From: Candidatus Woesearchaeota archaeon
GTDB taxonomy: Archaea > Nanobdellota > Nanobdellia > Woesearchaeales > GW2011-AR9
Length of the DNA stretch: 5,640 nucleotides
Direction of reading: 5' to 3'
NCBI GenBank assembly: GCA_016213985.1
Contig: JACRPJ010000107.1
Coordinates: 1-5,640, forward strand
In this document: one piece after another, positions 1 to 5,278 of the stretch
Numbering within the stretch: position 1 is the stretch's first letter
Layout: the number at the start of each line of letters is the position of its first letter
Program-made: the position numbers and the translations under genes
The notes under the pieces: model-generated
What the model saw: only the letters and a program-made list of their open reading frames with translations
Database searches by the model: none
What the model was told of the DNA's origin: nothing

Positions 1-83
1 CTGCAAAGGTCGGGCATTCTGCGAAGCAAAAGCGGAGAAGTTACACTCCAACGTCGTCACTTAAGAATAAAAATATTTAAAAA

Positions 84-92
84 GGAGGAGGT
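84..92 (+). promoter_or_regulatory. Ribosome binding site of the 98-aa gene
   Basis: GGAGGAGGT matches the complement of the 16S rRNA 3' end. It is followed by 13 bases before the ATG at 106. The spacing is long, but no alternative start codon lies nearer in frame, so it still decides the start. Confidence 0.6.
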
Positions 93-105
93 ATTCTCAT
101 ATAGT

Positions 106-402
106 ATGTTATCAATAGTTCACCCAATAAGAAGTCAAGCAATTGCTTTAGATGAATCAAAGATAGAGCGACATCCAGCTAAATTAGAAAGTTTAGAATT
201 AGCTCTTGATGAATCGGAGGGATTTTTTTCTGCAACACTTAAAGTGGAAGGTTATGCTTGGAGATATGGAAATGTTAAAAAGTGGAAAAATCGAGAAACT
301 GCAGAGAAAGAGTTTGCAAGAATGTTGGAAGCAGTTGCTGAAGGCCACTATAAAGTAGACCTATATGAGGGCGGGGAAGTTAGAGTAGATATTCAGTATT
401 AG
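106..402 (+). CDS. Small hypothetical protein, 98 aa
   Basis: I do not recognise this protein and assign no function. The gene is supported by a strong ribosome binding site, GGAGGAGGT at 84-92, although the 13-base gap to the ATG is longer than usual and no other in-frame start lies between. The product is acidic and soluble, with no signal peptide or membrane segment. The N-terminal third holds two copies of ALDES (residues 14-18 and 33-37). The C-terminal half reads like a small alpha/beta fold: a strand pair around 41-60, a helix at 63-80 (RETAEKEFARMLEAVAEG) and two strands at 82-97. This vaguely recalls double-stranded-RNA-binding or AP2-like layouts, but no diagnostic residues prove it. 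It converges on the DUF167 gene, with hairpins in the gap. No convincing TATA box was found upstream. Confidence 0.7.
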   Translation: MLSIVHPIRSQAIALDESKIERHPAKLESLELALDESEGFFSATLKVEGYAWRYGNVKKWKNRETAEKEFARMLEAVAEGHYKVDLYEGGEVRVDIQY

Positions 403-442
403 ATTTCTAGACGCTGGCTTGTAATTGTATATAACTTTTAGT

Positions 443-506
443 ACGCAATTATCTAATACCTAAATTGCGTTCATAAGTAGGCTATAACCAACGCAATTTA
501 CGGTAT
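443..506. terminator. Two competing hairpins between convergent genes
   Basis: The octamer ACGCAATT at 443-450 can pair with AATTGCGT at 463-470 (loop of 12). The same central strand can instead pair downstream: 456-471 with 490-506, including an 11-base perfect match (TAAATTGCGTT with AACGCAATTTA) extended by ATACC/GGTAT with a single bulged base and a loop of 18. The two folds share the central arm and are mutually exclusive. The right arm covers the last codon and stop of the DUF167 gene. A bidirectional terminator or RNA-stabilising structure is the simplest reading. Clean T-runs after the stems are lacking, so terminator function is inferred. Confidence 0.45.
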
Positions 507-734
507 TATTTTCAGCATCTTATCCCTGCTTTTTGCTCCTACTTTAATTTCTAGGCTCAATCCCATTTCTTTCTTGAAGAACCTAATTAACTCTTTATTG
601 GCTTTGCCTTTGTCTGGTGCCATTCTCAGGTATAATTTCAATCGTCCGTTTTCTTCCACCAGTTTGTGTTGGCTGGAATTTGGAATTACCCTAACCAATA
701 ATAAGCCCTGGTCAATATACTTATGAAGGTTCAT
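498..734 (-). CDS. DUF167 / YggU family protein, 78 aa
   Basis: This is a small soluble protein of the DUF167 (YggU/UPF0235) family, found in bacteria, archaea and eukaryotes, with no firmly established biochemical role. Family hallmarks are the N-terminal strand LLVRVIPNSSQHK (12-24), the central KLYLRMAPDKGKANKELIRFF (33-53) with the conserved P-x-x-GKAN-x-E/A-L signature, and the C-terminal SRDKMLKI (69-76). The length is normal for the family, so it looks intact. The ATG at 734 has only a weak AGGT two bases upstream. A T-rich/AAA stretch at 758-769 on the coding strand lies about 30 bases upstream and could be a weak TATA box for a leaderless message. The gene follows the MshEN gene on the same strand with a 72-base gap, so it may be in an operon or separately transcribed. 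Confidence 0.9.
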   Translation of the reverse strand: MNLHKYIDQGLLLVRVIPNSSQHKLVEENGRLKLYLRMAPDKGKANKELIRFFKKEMGLSLEIKVGAKSRDKMLKIIP

Positions 735-806
735 AGACCTAAATGAAGTAGCCTTTGTTTAAAAAAATAGTGGTAAGTTGTGCAGATTAAGAGAGTATGA
801 GAATTA

Positions 807-1463
807 TTAATCCAGCTCTATTTTAGAAAATCTTTCATACAAAGACGGGTCTTCTTTGACTATGCCCCTTTTTTGGGGTGGCTTCTGGCCAGATTCTCCT
901 TCTGGTTTTTTCTCTGCAGGTTCACTCGATGATTCCAAAGTGTCATATACCCCTCCATGGACGAAAATTTCATTGGCACCACTCTTTGGCTCTTCGGGAC
1001 CATAATATTTTTCTAATGCTTTTTGGATAGAAGTATACGAAGCAATGTACACTTCAATGTTAAAGCCAGTTAGAAATTTTACGTCATCTATACCATATAC
1101 ATTCGAAGGATCGGCTATGGCAATAGCCAAGCTATTTCCTCTTCGCGTCAATGGCAAGAGAACATGAGAATAGGCTATCTCCTTAGGGACGAGGCTGATT
1201 ACCTGTGGATCAACTGAGCATGCTTCCATCATCAAAGCTTTGGGCAGGCCGAACTGTTTAGATAAAAAATCTACTACTTTTTCTTCATCAATTGTTTCTA
1301 GGGTTGCTTTTGGTTCGCCTCCCGGCGTTAGTTTTTCTTCTAGGGTAAGAGGTATAGCTACATGTTTGGTATTAAGAATTTTAGACGCTTCGGTCGCGGC
1401 TTGAAAGGCTTGGTCCTTCTTCTTAAAAAGGCAATTGTTTAAGTAAGACTCGGGTATGACCAA
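807..1463 (-). CDS. Stand-alone MshEN/T2SSE_N domain protein
   Basis: Residues about 58-153 match the N-terminal domain of type II secretion/type IV pilus assembly ATPases (GspE/PilB; PF05157, MshEN). Visible family features are DEEKVVDFLSKQFGLP, then DPQVISLVPKEIAYSHVLLPL, LAIAIADPSNVYGIDDVKFLTGFNIEVYIAS and IQKALEKYYG. In some bacterial members this domain binds cyclic-di-GMP, but I do not see the usual RLG-type motif at the N-terminus. No ATPase domain follows. The protein ends in a charged, Pro/Glu/Lys-rich tail (about 155-218) that is probably disordered. It may therefore be an adaptor or regulator of a secretion, pilus or archaellum-like system rather than a motor. As called, it starts at TTG 1463 with GAAGG four bases upstream. 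A better start, ATG at 1494, is out of frame across an A8 run. If the run were seven A the product would be 228 aa, beginning MPEDKKIEGYL. Confidence 0.8.
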   Translation of the reverse strand: MVIPESYLNNCLFKKKDQAFQAATEASKILNTKHVAIPLTLEEKLTPGGEPKATLETIDEEKVVDFLSKQFGLPKALMMEACSVDPQVISLVPKEIAYSHVLLPLTRRGNSLAIAIADPSNVYGIDDVKFLTGFNIEVYIASYTSIQKALEKYYGPEEPKSGANEIFVHGGVYDTLESSSEPAEKKPEGESGQKPPQKRGIVKEDPSLYERFSKIELD

Positions 1464-1494
1464 GTATCCTTCTATTTTTTTTATCTTCAGGCAT
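1423..1494 (-). CDS. Overlapping 23-codon ORF or displaced N-terminus
   Basis: An ATG at 1494 is preceded by GAGGGG (1501-1506) with a six-base spacer, and by a TATA box at archaeal distance, making it the best initiation site in this region. Its frame reads MPEDKKNRRILGHTR and stops at 1423, overlapping the MshEN gene in another frame. Removing one A from the run at 1475-1482 joins this start to the MshEN frame, giving MPEDKKIEGYLVIPES. So it is either the displaced true N-terminus of the MshEN protein (sequencing error, mutation or slippage) or a translationally coupled leader ORF. The first reading seems more likely. Confidence 0.4.
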   Translation of the reverse strand: MPEDKKNRRILGHTRVLLKQLPF

Positions 1495-1500
1495 TTCTGT

Positions 1501-1538
1501 CCCCTCAGTAAGGTTAGAATAAATGAATACTTTATAAA
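1501..1538 (-). promoter_or_regulatory. TATA box and ribosome site of MshEN gene
   Basis: On the minus strand TTTATAAA occupies 1538-1531, preceded by an A-rich stretch (GACAAAAGA) fitting a BRE. About 26 bases downstream the transcript would begin near 1508, just before GAGGGG (1506-1501) and the ATG at 1494. All elements line up for an archaeal promoter with a very short leader. No bacterial -35 box is present at 15-18 bases from TATAAA. Confidence 0.6.
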
Positions 1539-1598
1539 TCTTTTGTCTTTTACAACTATAAAGAAGTAACCCCATCTATCTCTTCCAGTTCACAAACC

Positions 1599-1607
1599 TT
1601 TATAAAA
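1599..1607 (+). promoter_or_regulatory. TATA box of the zinc-ribbon gene
   Basis: TTTATAAAA lies 66 bases before the ATG at 1673, after a short A-rich stretch (CACAAACC). It predicts a start of transcription near 1625-1630 and a leader of about 45 bases. It is divergent from the MshEN promoter. No -35-like hexamer is seen at bacterial spacing. Confidence 0.55.
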
Positions 1608-1661
1608 TAGTTTTGCACCTTAGGCTTAAGTAATATTTAGGTAATGGTTACAATAAATAAC

Positions 1662-1668
1662 GGGGTGG
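1662..1668 (+). promoter_or_regulatory. Ribosome binding site of zinc-ribbon gene
   Basis: GGGGTGG four bases before ATG 1673 is a near match to GGAGGTG and fixes this start. Confidence 0.6.
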
Positions 1669-1672
1669 AAGC

Positions 1673-1978
1673 ATGAGAACAATCACTGCTGAAAAGCTGT
1701 TAAGACCAAAGGATATCGTTAAAGAAATTTATTGCCAATCTTGTGGAACGTTAGTTTATGGCCCGAATGATTACGGCACGGAAATAGACCGCTCTAAAAG
1801 CGGGGATTATTGCAAATATTGCTATCAACGGGGGGAGTTCACCCAGAAGACCATCACCCAGGAGCAGATGATCAGAAGGTGTGCTGGGTTTATTTATGCA
1901 CGAATGAAAGTATCTAAAGAAGAAGCCCTCAGGCAAGCTAAAGAATTAATCCCTCTATTGAGGCGATGGAAAAAGTAG
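1673..1978 (+). CDS. Putative zinc-ribbon protein, 101 aa
   Basis: This matches the small putative zinc-ribbon family PF12674 (Zn_ribbon_2), of unknown cellular role. Cysteines C21 and C24 (CQSCG) and C47 and C50 (CKYC) form the expected four-Cys metal site, separated by the family's GTE-x-D-x-SKSGDYC segment. The characteristic tail follows: GEFTQKTITQEQMI (55-67), then a helical region with SKEEALRQAKELIPLLRRWK (81-100). The 20 residues before the first Cys are somewhat longer than in many homologues. The start is supported by GGGGTGG (1662-1668) four bases before the ATG and by an upstream TATA box. The stop directly abuts the long inverted repeat at 1979-2155. A role in nucleic-acid or protein binding is possible but not shown. 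Confidence 0.9.
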   Translation: MRTITAEKLLRPKDIVKEIYCQSCGTLVYGPNDYGTEIDRSKSGDYCKYCYQRGEFTQKTITQEQMIRRCAGFIYARMKVSKEEALRQAKELIPLLRRWKK

Positions 1979-2155
1979 GCTGGCTACGGCTCTGTAGAAC
2001 CTCTTGAAAAAGTCGCCTTGGCCGTAGCCTTCGTGCCGCTTCGATACCTACGTCTTGAGAGGCGGCACCTACCAACTAATCTTACGAATCGTAGTTCTCA
2101 GGCTACTTTTTGGCCTAGGCGGCGACTTTTTCTACAGAGCCACTAGCCACTAAGC
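1979..2155. repeat. Long imperfect inverted repeat filling an intergenic gap
   Basis: The outer arms are 1981-1997 and 2132-2149 (TGGCTA-CGGCTCTGTAG against its near-complement). They continue as GAAAAAGTCGCC at 2006-2017 paired with 2121-2131; the left arm carries an extra seven bases. Inside these, GGCC (2020-2023) and GTAGCCT (2024-2030) pair with 2112-2115 and 2100-2106, and a central hairpin GTGCCGC/GCGGCAC pairs 2033-2039 with 2062-2068. The element exactly occupies the space between the stops of two convergent genes. It has no ORF. Candidates are a miniature inverted-repeat element, a folded bidirectional terminator, or a processed RNA. No clear target-site duplication was found, so mobility is unproven. 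Confidence 0.6.
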
Positions 2156-2165
2156 ACTTATTAAC

Positions 2166-3758
2166 CTACTCAGGGTTTGGCTTTCTGATCACTCTCAGCA
2201 GCATGTCCCTCAACTTTTTCTTTTCTCTAAAACTATGAAGCACTTTTACCCTCTTTAATGTAAACGGGTTTAGTCCGGTCCAATACATGCACGTAGAAAC
2301 AGTCATGGGTGTAGGAGTAAATAACTGAAACTGCTCAACGTTCTGTAACTCTTTTACTTTGTTCACTAAGAATTTTGTCTCTTTCTCATCATCTCCCGGG
2401 TGGCCAATCATCAGATAGTAGCGTAAAGATTGCTTTTTATCTTGGTTGAGAACGTTAAATTGCTTCAAAAATTCGTCAAAGTCACCATAATTTTTATTCA
2501 TCAGCTGCAACACTCTCTTGGAAAAATGCTCGGGGGCAATTTTCAGGCAGCCGGAGAGGTGATGATCAGAAAGCTCGCGGAGATACTCTTTACTTTCTAG
2601 AGCTAAGTCATAACGTACTCCACTGCGCACAAAAATCTTCTTTATTCGGGGAATTTTCCTGGCTGTTCTTAGCAGCTGAATCAGGCGTGCATGGCTTCGG
2701 TCTAATTTCGGGCAGCTTAAACAAGCACGCCGGCAGGAAACAGCACAGTCCATTCCATACATATTAGCAGCAGGGCCGCCTAAGTCATCGACATATCCCT
2801 TAAACTCAGGATGTTGGGCTAATCTCTTTATCTCTTCAAGAATATTCCCTTCGCTTCTGGAAATTATTTTATCGCTCTGGTGCAGGGTAATCGAGCAAAA
2901 ATTACACCTTCCGATACAGCCGCGATGGGTGACTATGGAAAATTTGGCCATTCTCAGCAGGGATTTCGGGTGCAATTTACGGGAATAGGGCAAAGAATAA
3001 ATCCAATCGAGATCCATGGCAGTATACTGAGGGCTTTGGTACTGCAATACATAGTTATTATCATATTCCTGGGCTAAATTTTTATGCAGGGTGAATAGGG
3101 TTTGCATCTTGCAGAAAGAGATTTTACTGTTCTCATCTTCCCCTTTAATTTCTTGGAAAGCGGGGAGCAAGCTAAAGCCAGGAGGTAATTCTTTACTTAA
3201 AACACAAGTTCCCGGTATTCCTTTCAGCTCTTTCTTCTCTTTTACCCTCTTGGCAATCTCTATAATCTGTTTTTCTCCATTACCATATACCAAAATATTC
3301 GCGCGCGAGTCCAATAAAATACTTTTACGAATTTTATTGTCCCAGTAATCGTAATGGGCGAACCTCCTTAAAGAGGCCTCCACCCCGCCAATTACCAGCT
3401 GACAGCCGGGGAAATATTCTCTCAACTTGTTGCAATAGAAAATTACCGCCCTTACGGGGATCTCAGTGATAAATGAGTGAGGGTCTTGCATACGGCTGCG
3501 TTTGAGGGGAGTGTAGTTATAGAGCATGCTGTCCACTGTTCCGGGGGTAACACCAAAGAATAATTTTGGCGTTCCCAGCCGGGTAAAATCCTCTTTAGTC
3601 TTGGGCTTTTCAATTATTCCTACGGAATAACCTTTGGCATCGAGAACCCTAGCAATGATTCCTACCGGAGAGAGAGGATGGTCATCATAATACTCTCCGG
3701 AGATGAGGATGATGTCGAACTGCTGATTCTTAGAAAGTATGGTGGAGATCATGACCAT
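2166..3758 (-). CDS. YgiQ-family radical SAM protein
   Basis: This is a radical S-adenosylmethionine enzyme of the YgiQ family, whose reaction is not established. Numbering from the in-frame TTG at 3764 (532 codons), the N-terminal part has a Rossmann-like, B12-binding-type layout (FDIILISGEYYDDHPLSPVGIIARVL, 16-41). The [4Fe-4S]/SAM motif is C283-IGR-C287-NF-C290. Family signatures follow: DDLGGPAANMYGMDC (326-340), a second Cys group C340/C344/C348/C351, SGVRYDLAL (381-389), LKIAPEH (407-413), LMIGHPGDD (451-459) and LFTPTPMTVSTCMYW (481-495). It ends near residue 530, so it lacks the C-terminal DUF3362 extension of E. coli YgiQ (739 aa). I prefer ATG 3758 (or 3752) because TTTATAAA at 3776-3783 predicts transcription starting there. 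No ribosome site is seen, suggesting a leaderless message. It lies immediately downstream of the recombinase gene. Confidence 0.92.
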   Translation of the reverse strand: MVMISTILSKNQQFDIILISGEYYDDHPLSPVGIIARVLDAKGYSVGIIEKPKTKEDFTRLGTPKLFFGVTPGTVDSMLYNYTPLKRSRMQDPHSFITEIPVRAVIFYCNKLREYFPGCQLVIGGVEASLRRFAHYDYWDNKIRKSILLDSRANILVYGNGEKQIIEIAKRVKEKKELKGIPGTCVLSKELPPGFSLLPAFQEIKGEDENSKISFCKMQTLFTLHKNLAQEYDNNYVLQYQSPQYTAMDLDWIYSLPYSRKLHPKSLLRMAKFSIVTHRGCIGRCNFCSITLHQSDKIISRSEGNILEEIKRLAQHPEFKGYVDDLGGPAANMYGMDCAVSCRRACLSCPKLDRSHARLIQLLRTARKIPRIKKIFVRSGVRYDLALESKEYLRELSDHHLSGCLKIAPEHFSKRVLQLMNKNYGDFDEFLKQFNVLNQDKKQSLRYYLMIGHPGDDEKETKFLVNKVKELQNVEQFQLFTPTPMTVSTCMYWTGLNPFTLKRVKVLHSFREKKKLRDMLLRVIRKPNPE

Positions 3759-3775
3759 AAGCAAGAAACTGCTAC

Positions 3776-3783
3776 TTTATAAA
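3776..3783 (-). promoter_or_regulatory. TATA box for ygiQ, overlapping recombinase stop
   Basis: Minus-strand TTTATAAA, preceded by ATGAAAA, includes the TAA stop of the recombinase gene (3777-3779). An archaeal start about 26 bases downstream falls at roughly 3752-3758, coinciding with two in-frame ATGs of the radical SAM gene, which fits leaderless translation. A bacterial reading (TTGAAA, 15 bases, TATAAA) is possible but its spacing is poor. Confidence 0.5.
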
Positions 3784-4586
3784 TTTTCATGAGGGCTTTC
3801 AATGCCTAAAAGATGCTTATTGGTAATTCTAGCATAAGTTTGTGTAGTTCTAATATCCTTATGACCCAGCAATTGCTGAATATGACTCTCTCGGGCACCA
3901 GACTCCAGCAAGTGGGTAGCAAAACTGTGCCTGAGCAAGTGTGGATGAACTCTCCTGGTGATACCCGCTCTCTTAGCGGCCTGATTAAGAACTACTTGAA
4001 CTGCTCTCATCGTAAGATGTCCACTCAAAGTTTCAAACAAATAATCACTTCTATTTTTCCTATGTTTAAGATAATCATTAATTTGGGTTATAACTTTTTC
4101 TGAAAGCAAGGTATAGCGGTCTTTTTTGCCCTTACCCTGCCTAACCAGAAGCATTTTTCGTTCCAAATCAAGATGTTCCAATCTAATTCTAATCAATTCA
4201 CTAACTCTTACACCCGAAGCATAAAGCAATTCTATCATCAAACGGTGTTTAGGGTTAGTAGTTGCTTCTAAAAGCTGGCGAATTTCTTCTTTAGATAGAA
4301 CTTCTTTGATTTTTTGCTCTCTTTTCTGGAAAGCGATAGTTTTTACTGCTTTGCGTAAAATCTTGCCATAATAGAAATTCAGAGCATTGTGGGCAAGATT
4401 AACTGCTGAAGTAGAATACCTCTTTTCGATCAAATAAAGCAGATAGGCGCGGATATTCTCAGCAGAAACGTCTCTGGGACTTTTTCCAGTAAATTGCAGG
4501 AACTGCCGGTTATAATTAAGGTAAACTTCCCTGGTTCTTGGCGAGAAATTTCTTAATTTCATTTCTTCAATCAGGATTTCAAACAT
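3777..4586 (-). CDS. XerA/XerD-like tyrosine recombinase, 269 aa
   Basis: This is a site-specific DNA recombinase of the tyrosine (phage integrase) family. Residues 1-85 form the core-binding SAM-like domain (MKLRNFSPRTREVYL, then NLAHNALNFYY), and about 95-269 the catalytic domain. All catalytic residues are visible: R127 (SGVRVSE), K152 (GKGKKDR), H216 and R219 (HLLRH), H242 (LGHKD) and nucleophile Y251 (TTQTYARI). The C-terminus GIESPHENL resembles the SPLDNL-type tails of archaeal XerA and candidate-phylum recombinases. Length is typical of Xer proteins; the extra segment that marks integron IntI between motifs II and III is absent. The frame stays open upstream to 4694, but I chose M at 4586 because AGAGG lies eight bases upstream and the TATA box at 4647-4654 falls inside the longer version. 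It could act in chromosome dimer resolution or mobilise the adjacent elements. Confidence 0.92.
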   Translation of the reverse strand: MFEILIEEMKLRNFSPRTREVYLNYNRQFLQFTGKSPRDVSAENIRAYLLYLIEKRYSTSAVNLAHNALNFYYGKILRKAVKTIAFQKREQKIKEVLSKEEIRQLLEATTNPKHRLMIELLYASGVRVSELIRIRLEHLDLERKMLLVRQGKGKKDRYTLLSEKVITQINDYLKHRKNRSDYLFETLSGHLTMRAVQVVLNQAAKRAGITRRVHPHLLRHSFATHLLESGARESHIQQLLGHKDIRTTQTYARITNKHLLGIESPHENL

Positions 4587-4646
4587 TTTTAATGCCTCTT
4601 TTCGCTCAGATGGAGCTGTTTTTGTTCTTAGAATAAAACCGGCTGC

Positions 4647-4654
4647 TATATAAA
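4647..4654 (-). promoter_or_regulatory. TATA box of the recombinase gene
   Basis: Minus-strand TTTATATA lies about 60 bases before ATG 4586. It predicts a start of transcription near 4625 and a leader of about 38 bases carrying AGAGG eight bases before the ATG. It supports the shorter protein start. A bacterial alternative is TGGACA, 15-17 bases, then TATATA/TATAGC; the TGGACA is part of the repeated motif described next to it. Confidence 0.5.
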
Positions 4655-4667
4655 CCCTGTCCGCAGT

Positions 4668-4776
4668 TGTCCAGTGTGACCAGTGGCTCCTCAAGACAGG
4701 CTAAAAGTAAGATATTTTGGCGTTTTAGGGCTTAATGGCACTGGACAGAATGATGAACAGAAGTGTCCAGTGGCTT
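4668..4776. repeat. Repeated TGTCCAGTG / CCAGTGGCT motifs by recombinase promoter
   Basis: TGTCCAGTG occurs at 4668-4676 and 4764-4772, and in inverse (CACTGGACA) at 4739-4747. CCAGTGGCT occurs at 4680-4688 and 4767-4775. The copies at 4739-4747 and 4764-4772 form a nine-base-pair perfect hairpin with a 16-base loop. The cluster starts 14 bases upstream of the recombinase TATA box, a natural place for a repressor operator or for binding sites of the recombinase itself. No canonical Xer site (two arms around a 6-8 base spacer) is clear. Confidence 0.45.
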
Positions 4777-4796
4777 CTTTTTGACAGTTATACGTT

Positions 4797-4919
4797 GTAT
4801 GTGCATAGCCAAATGAAGAGAAGGCTTTGTATTATCGAGAGACAAAGTGGAAGTGCTCGTGGCAATTCTGACATCGAGACGAGCACCCTGAACGAGCTAT
4901 GCACATACTATACTTTTTT
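4797..4919 (+). ncRNA. Cloverleaf-like palindrome with T-run
   Basis: A 13-base perfect outer stem (GTATGTGCATAGC at 4797-4809 with 4896-4908) encloses two further hairpins: CTTTGT/ACAAAG (4825-4830 with 4842-4847) and GTGCTCGT/ACGAGCAC (4853-4860 with 4879-4886). Six T follow at 4914-4919. The stems together with the T-run suit a small structured RNA or a strong terminator. The same fold would suit a single-stranded recombination site near the recombinase. It is not a tRNA: stem lengths and loops do not fit. An open frame crosses it (4735-4983) but has no good ribosome site. Strand is assigned only from the T-run. Confidence 0.4.
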
Positions 4920-5040
4920 GTTTCATTTTCTCACTTTTTGTTTTCTTCTGAGGACTCAGGGAACAGATTGTTATTTTTGTTAGCACTAAAAATCACATCA
5001 GTCCGCTTTCGCCAATTATTAAAGAAAAAACAAAAAGGTG
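4909..5040. other. T-rich spacer without recognisable gene
   Basis: This stretch between the cloverleaf-like element and the small gene is polypyrimidine-rich on the plus strand (several T4-T6 runs). It holds one minor hairpin, CTGAG-GA-CTCAG, at 4948-4959. A-rich patches at about 4985-4993 and 5013-5030 could include a promoter for the following gene, but none is convincing. Confidence 0.4.
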
Positions 5041-5042
5041 AT
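5036..5042 (+). promoter_or_regulatory. Ribosome binding site of the 67-aa gene
   Basis: AGGTGAT, five bases before ATG 5048, perfectly complements the 16S rRNA 3' end core and is the main evidence that this small ORF is translated. Confidence 0.65.
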
Positions 5043-5047
5043 TAAAA

Positions 5048-5251
5048 ATGAATCCAAAAATTGAACAAATAACTTGTCAAAACCAAGAGATTATAGAGAA
5101 CTTCTTTCGGGAAGCTCAGAGAATTTTGTATTGCCAAGCGCCAACCAAAGCCAAAATCAAGATGCTTTATGGAGCCAAGTACTGGGCGGATTACTTTATC
5201 CAGCTCAATAATCTGCGGCTAAAAGAGGCTCTTCGGTCTGGTGGCCGATAG
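5048..5251 (+). CDS. Small hypothetical protein, 67 aa
   Basis: I do not recognise this protein. It is supported by AGGTGAT (5036-5042), a full match to the archaeal/bacterial anti-Shine-Dalgarno, five bases before the ATG. Composition is ordinary for a soluble, basic, mostly helical protein: one helix about residues 12-27 (NQEIIENFFREAQRIL), another about 33-61 (TKAKIKMLYGAKYWADYFIQLNNLRLKEAL). It has two cysteines (C10, C29), no zinc motif, no signal peptide and no membrane segment. Its size would suit a DNA-binding regulator or an antitoxin-like protein, but no motif shows this. It lies divergent from the recombinase gene and between two large palindromic elements, the layout expected of a passenger gene in a mobile unit. 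A T-rich stretch follows the stop. Confidence 0.65.
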   Translation: MNPKIEQITCQNQEIIENFFREAQRILYCQAPTKAKIKMLYGAKYWADYFIQLNNLRLKEALRSGGR

Positions 5252-5254
5252 AGC

Positions 5255-5274
5255 TTTCTTTTTATATTTTTCTT
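5255..5274 (+). terminator. T-rich tract after the 67-aa gene
   Basis: A T-rich stretch with runs of up to five T begins three bases after the stop codon. Archaeal transcription often ends at such tracts without a hairpin; a hairpin at 5279-5293 follows rather than precedes it. Confidence 0.35.
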
Positions 5275-5278
5275 CAGG

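Noticed and set aside
1..83. A possible palindromic element at the window's left edge
   Set aside because: Only short matches such as GGAG/CTCC were found, no more than chance; the region is cut by the window edge.
1751..1936. Minus-strand open frame opposite the zinc-ribbon gene
   Set aside because: It is a shadow of a gene whose zinc motif and ribosome site are clear.
2880..3348. Plus-strand open frames inside ygiQ
   Set aside because: They are antisense shadows of a well-conserved radical SAM gene.
3813..4103. Plus-strand open frame inside the recombinase gene
   Set aside because: It is antisense to the catalytic domain and has no independent support.
4587..4694. 36-residue N-terminal extension of the recombinase
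   Set aside because: It contains the likely TATA box, ribosome site and repeat motifs and does not resemble recombinase sequence; ATG 4586 has its own ribosome site.
4797..4908. A tRNA gene
   Set aside because: The closing stem is 13 bp, only two arms lie inside, and no T-loop or anticodon-loop sequence is present.
4735..4983. 82-codon plus-strand open frame
   Set aside because: It runs through the repeat hairpin and the cloverleaf-like palindrome, has no good ribosome site and translates to a low-quality Cys/Phe-rich end.
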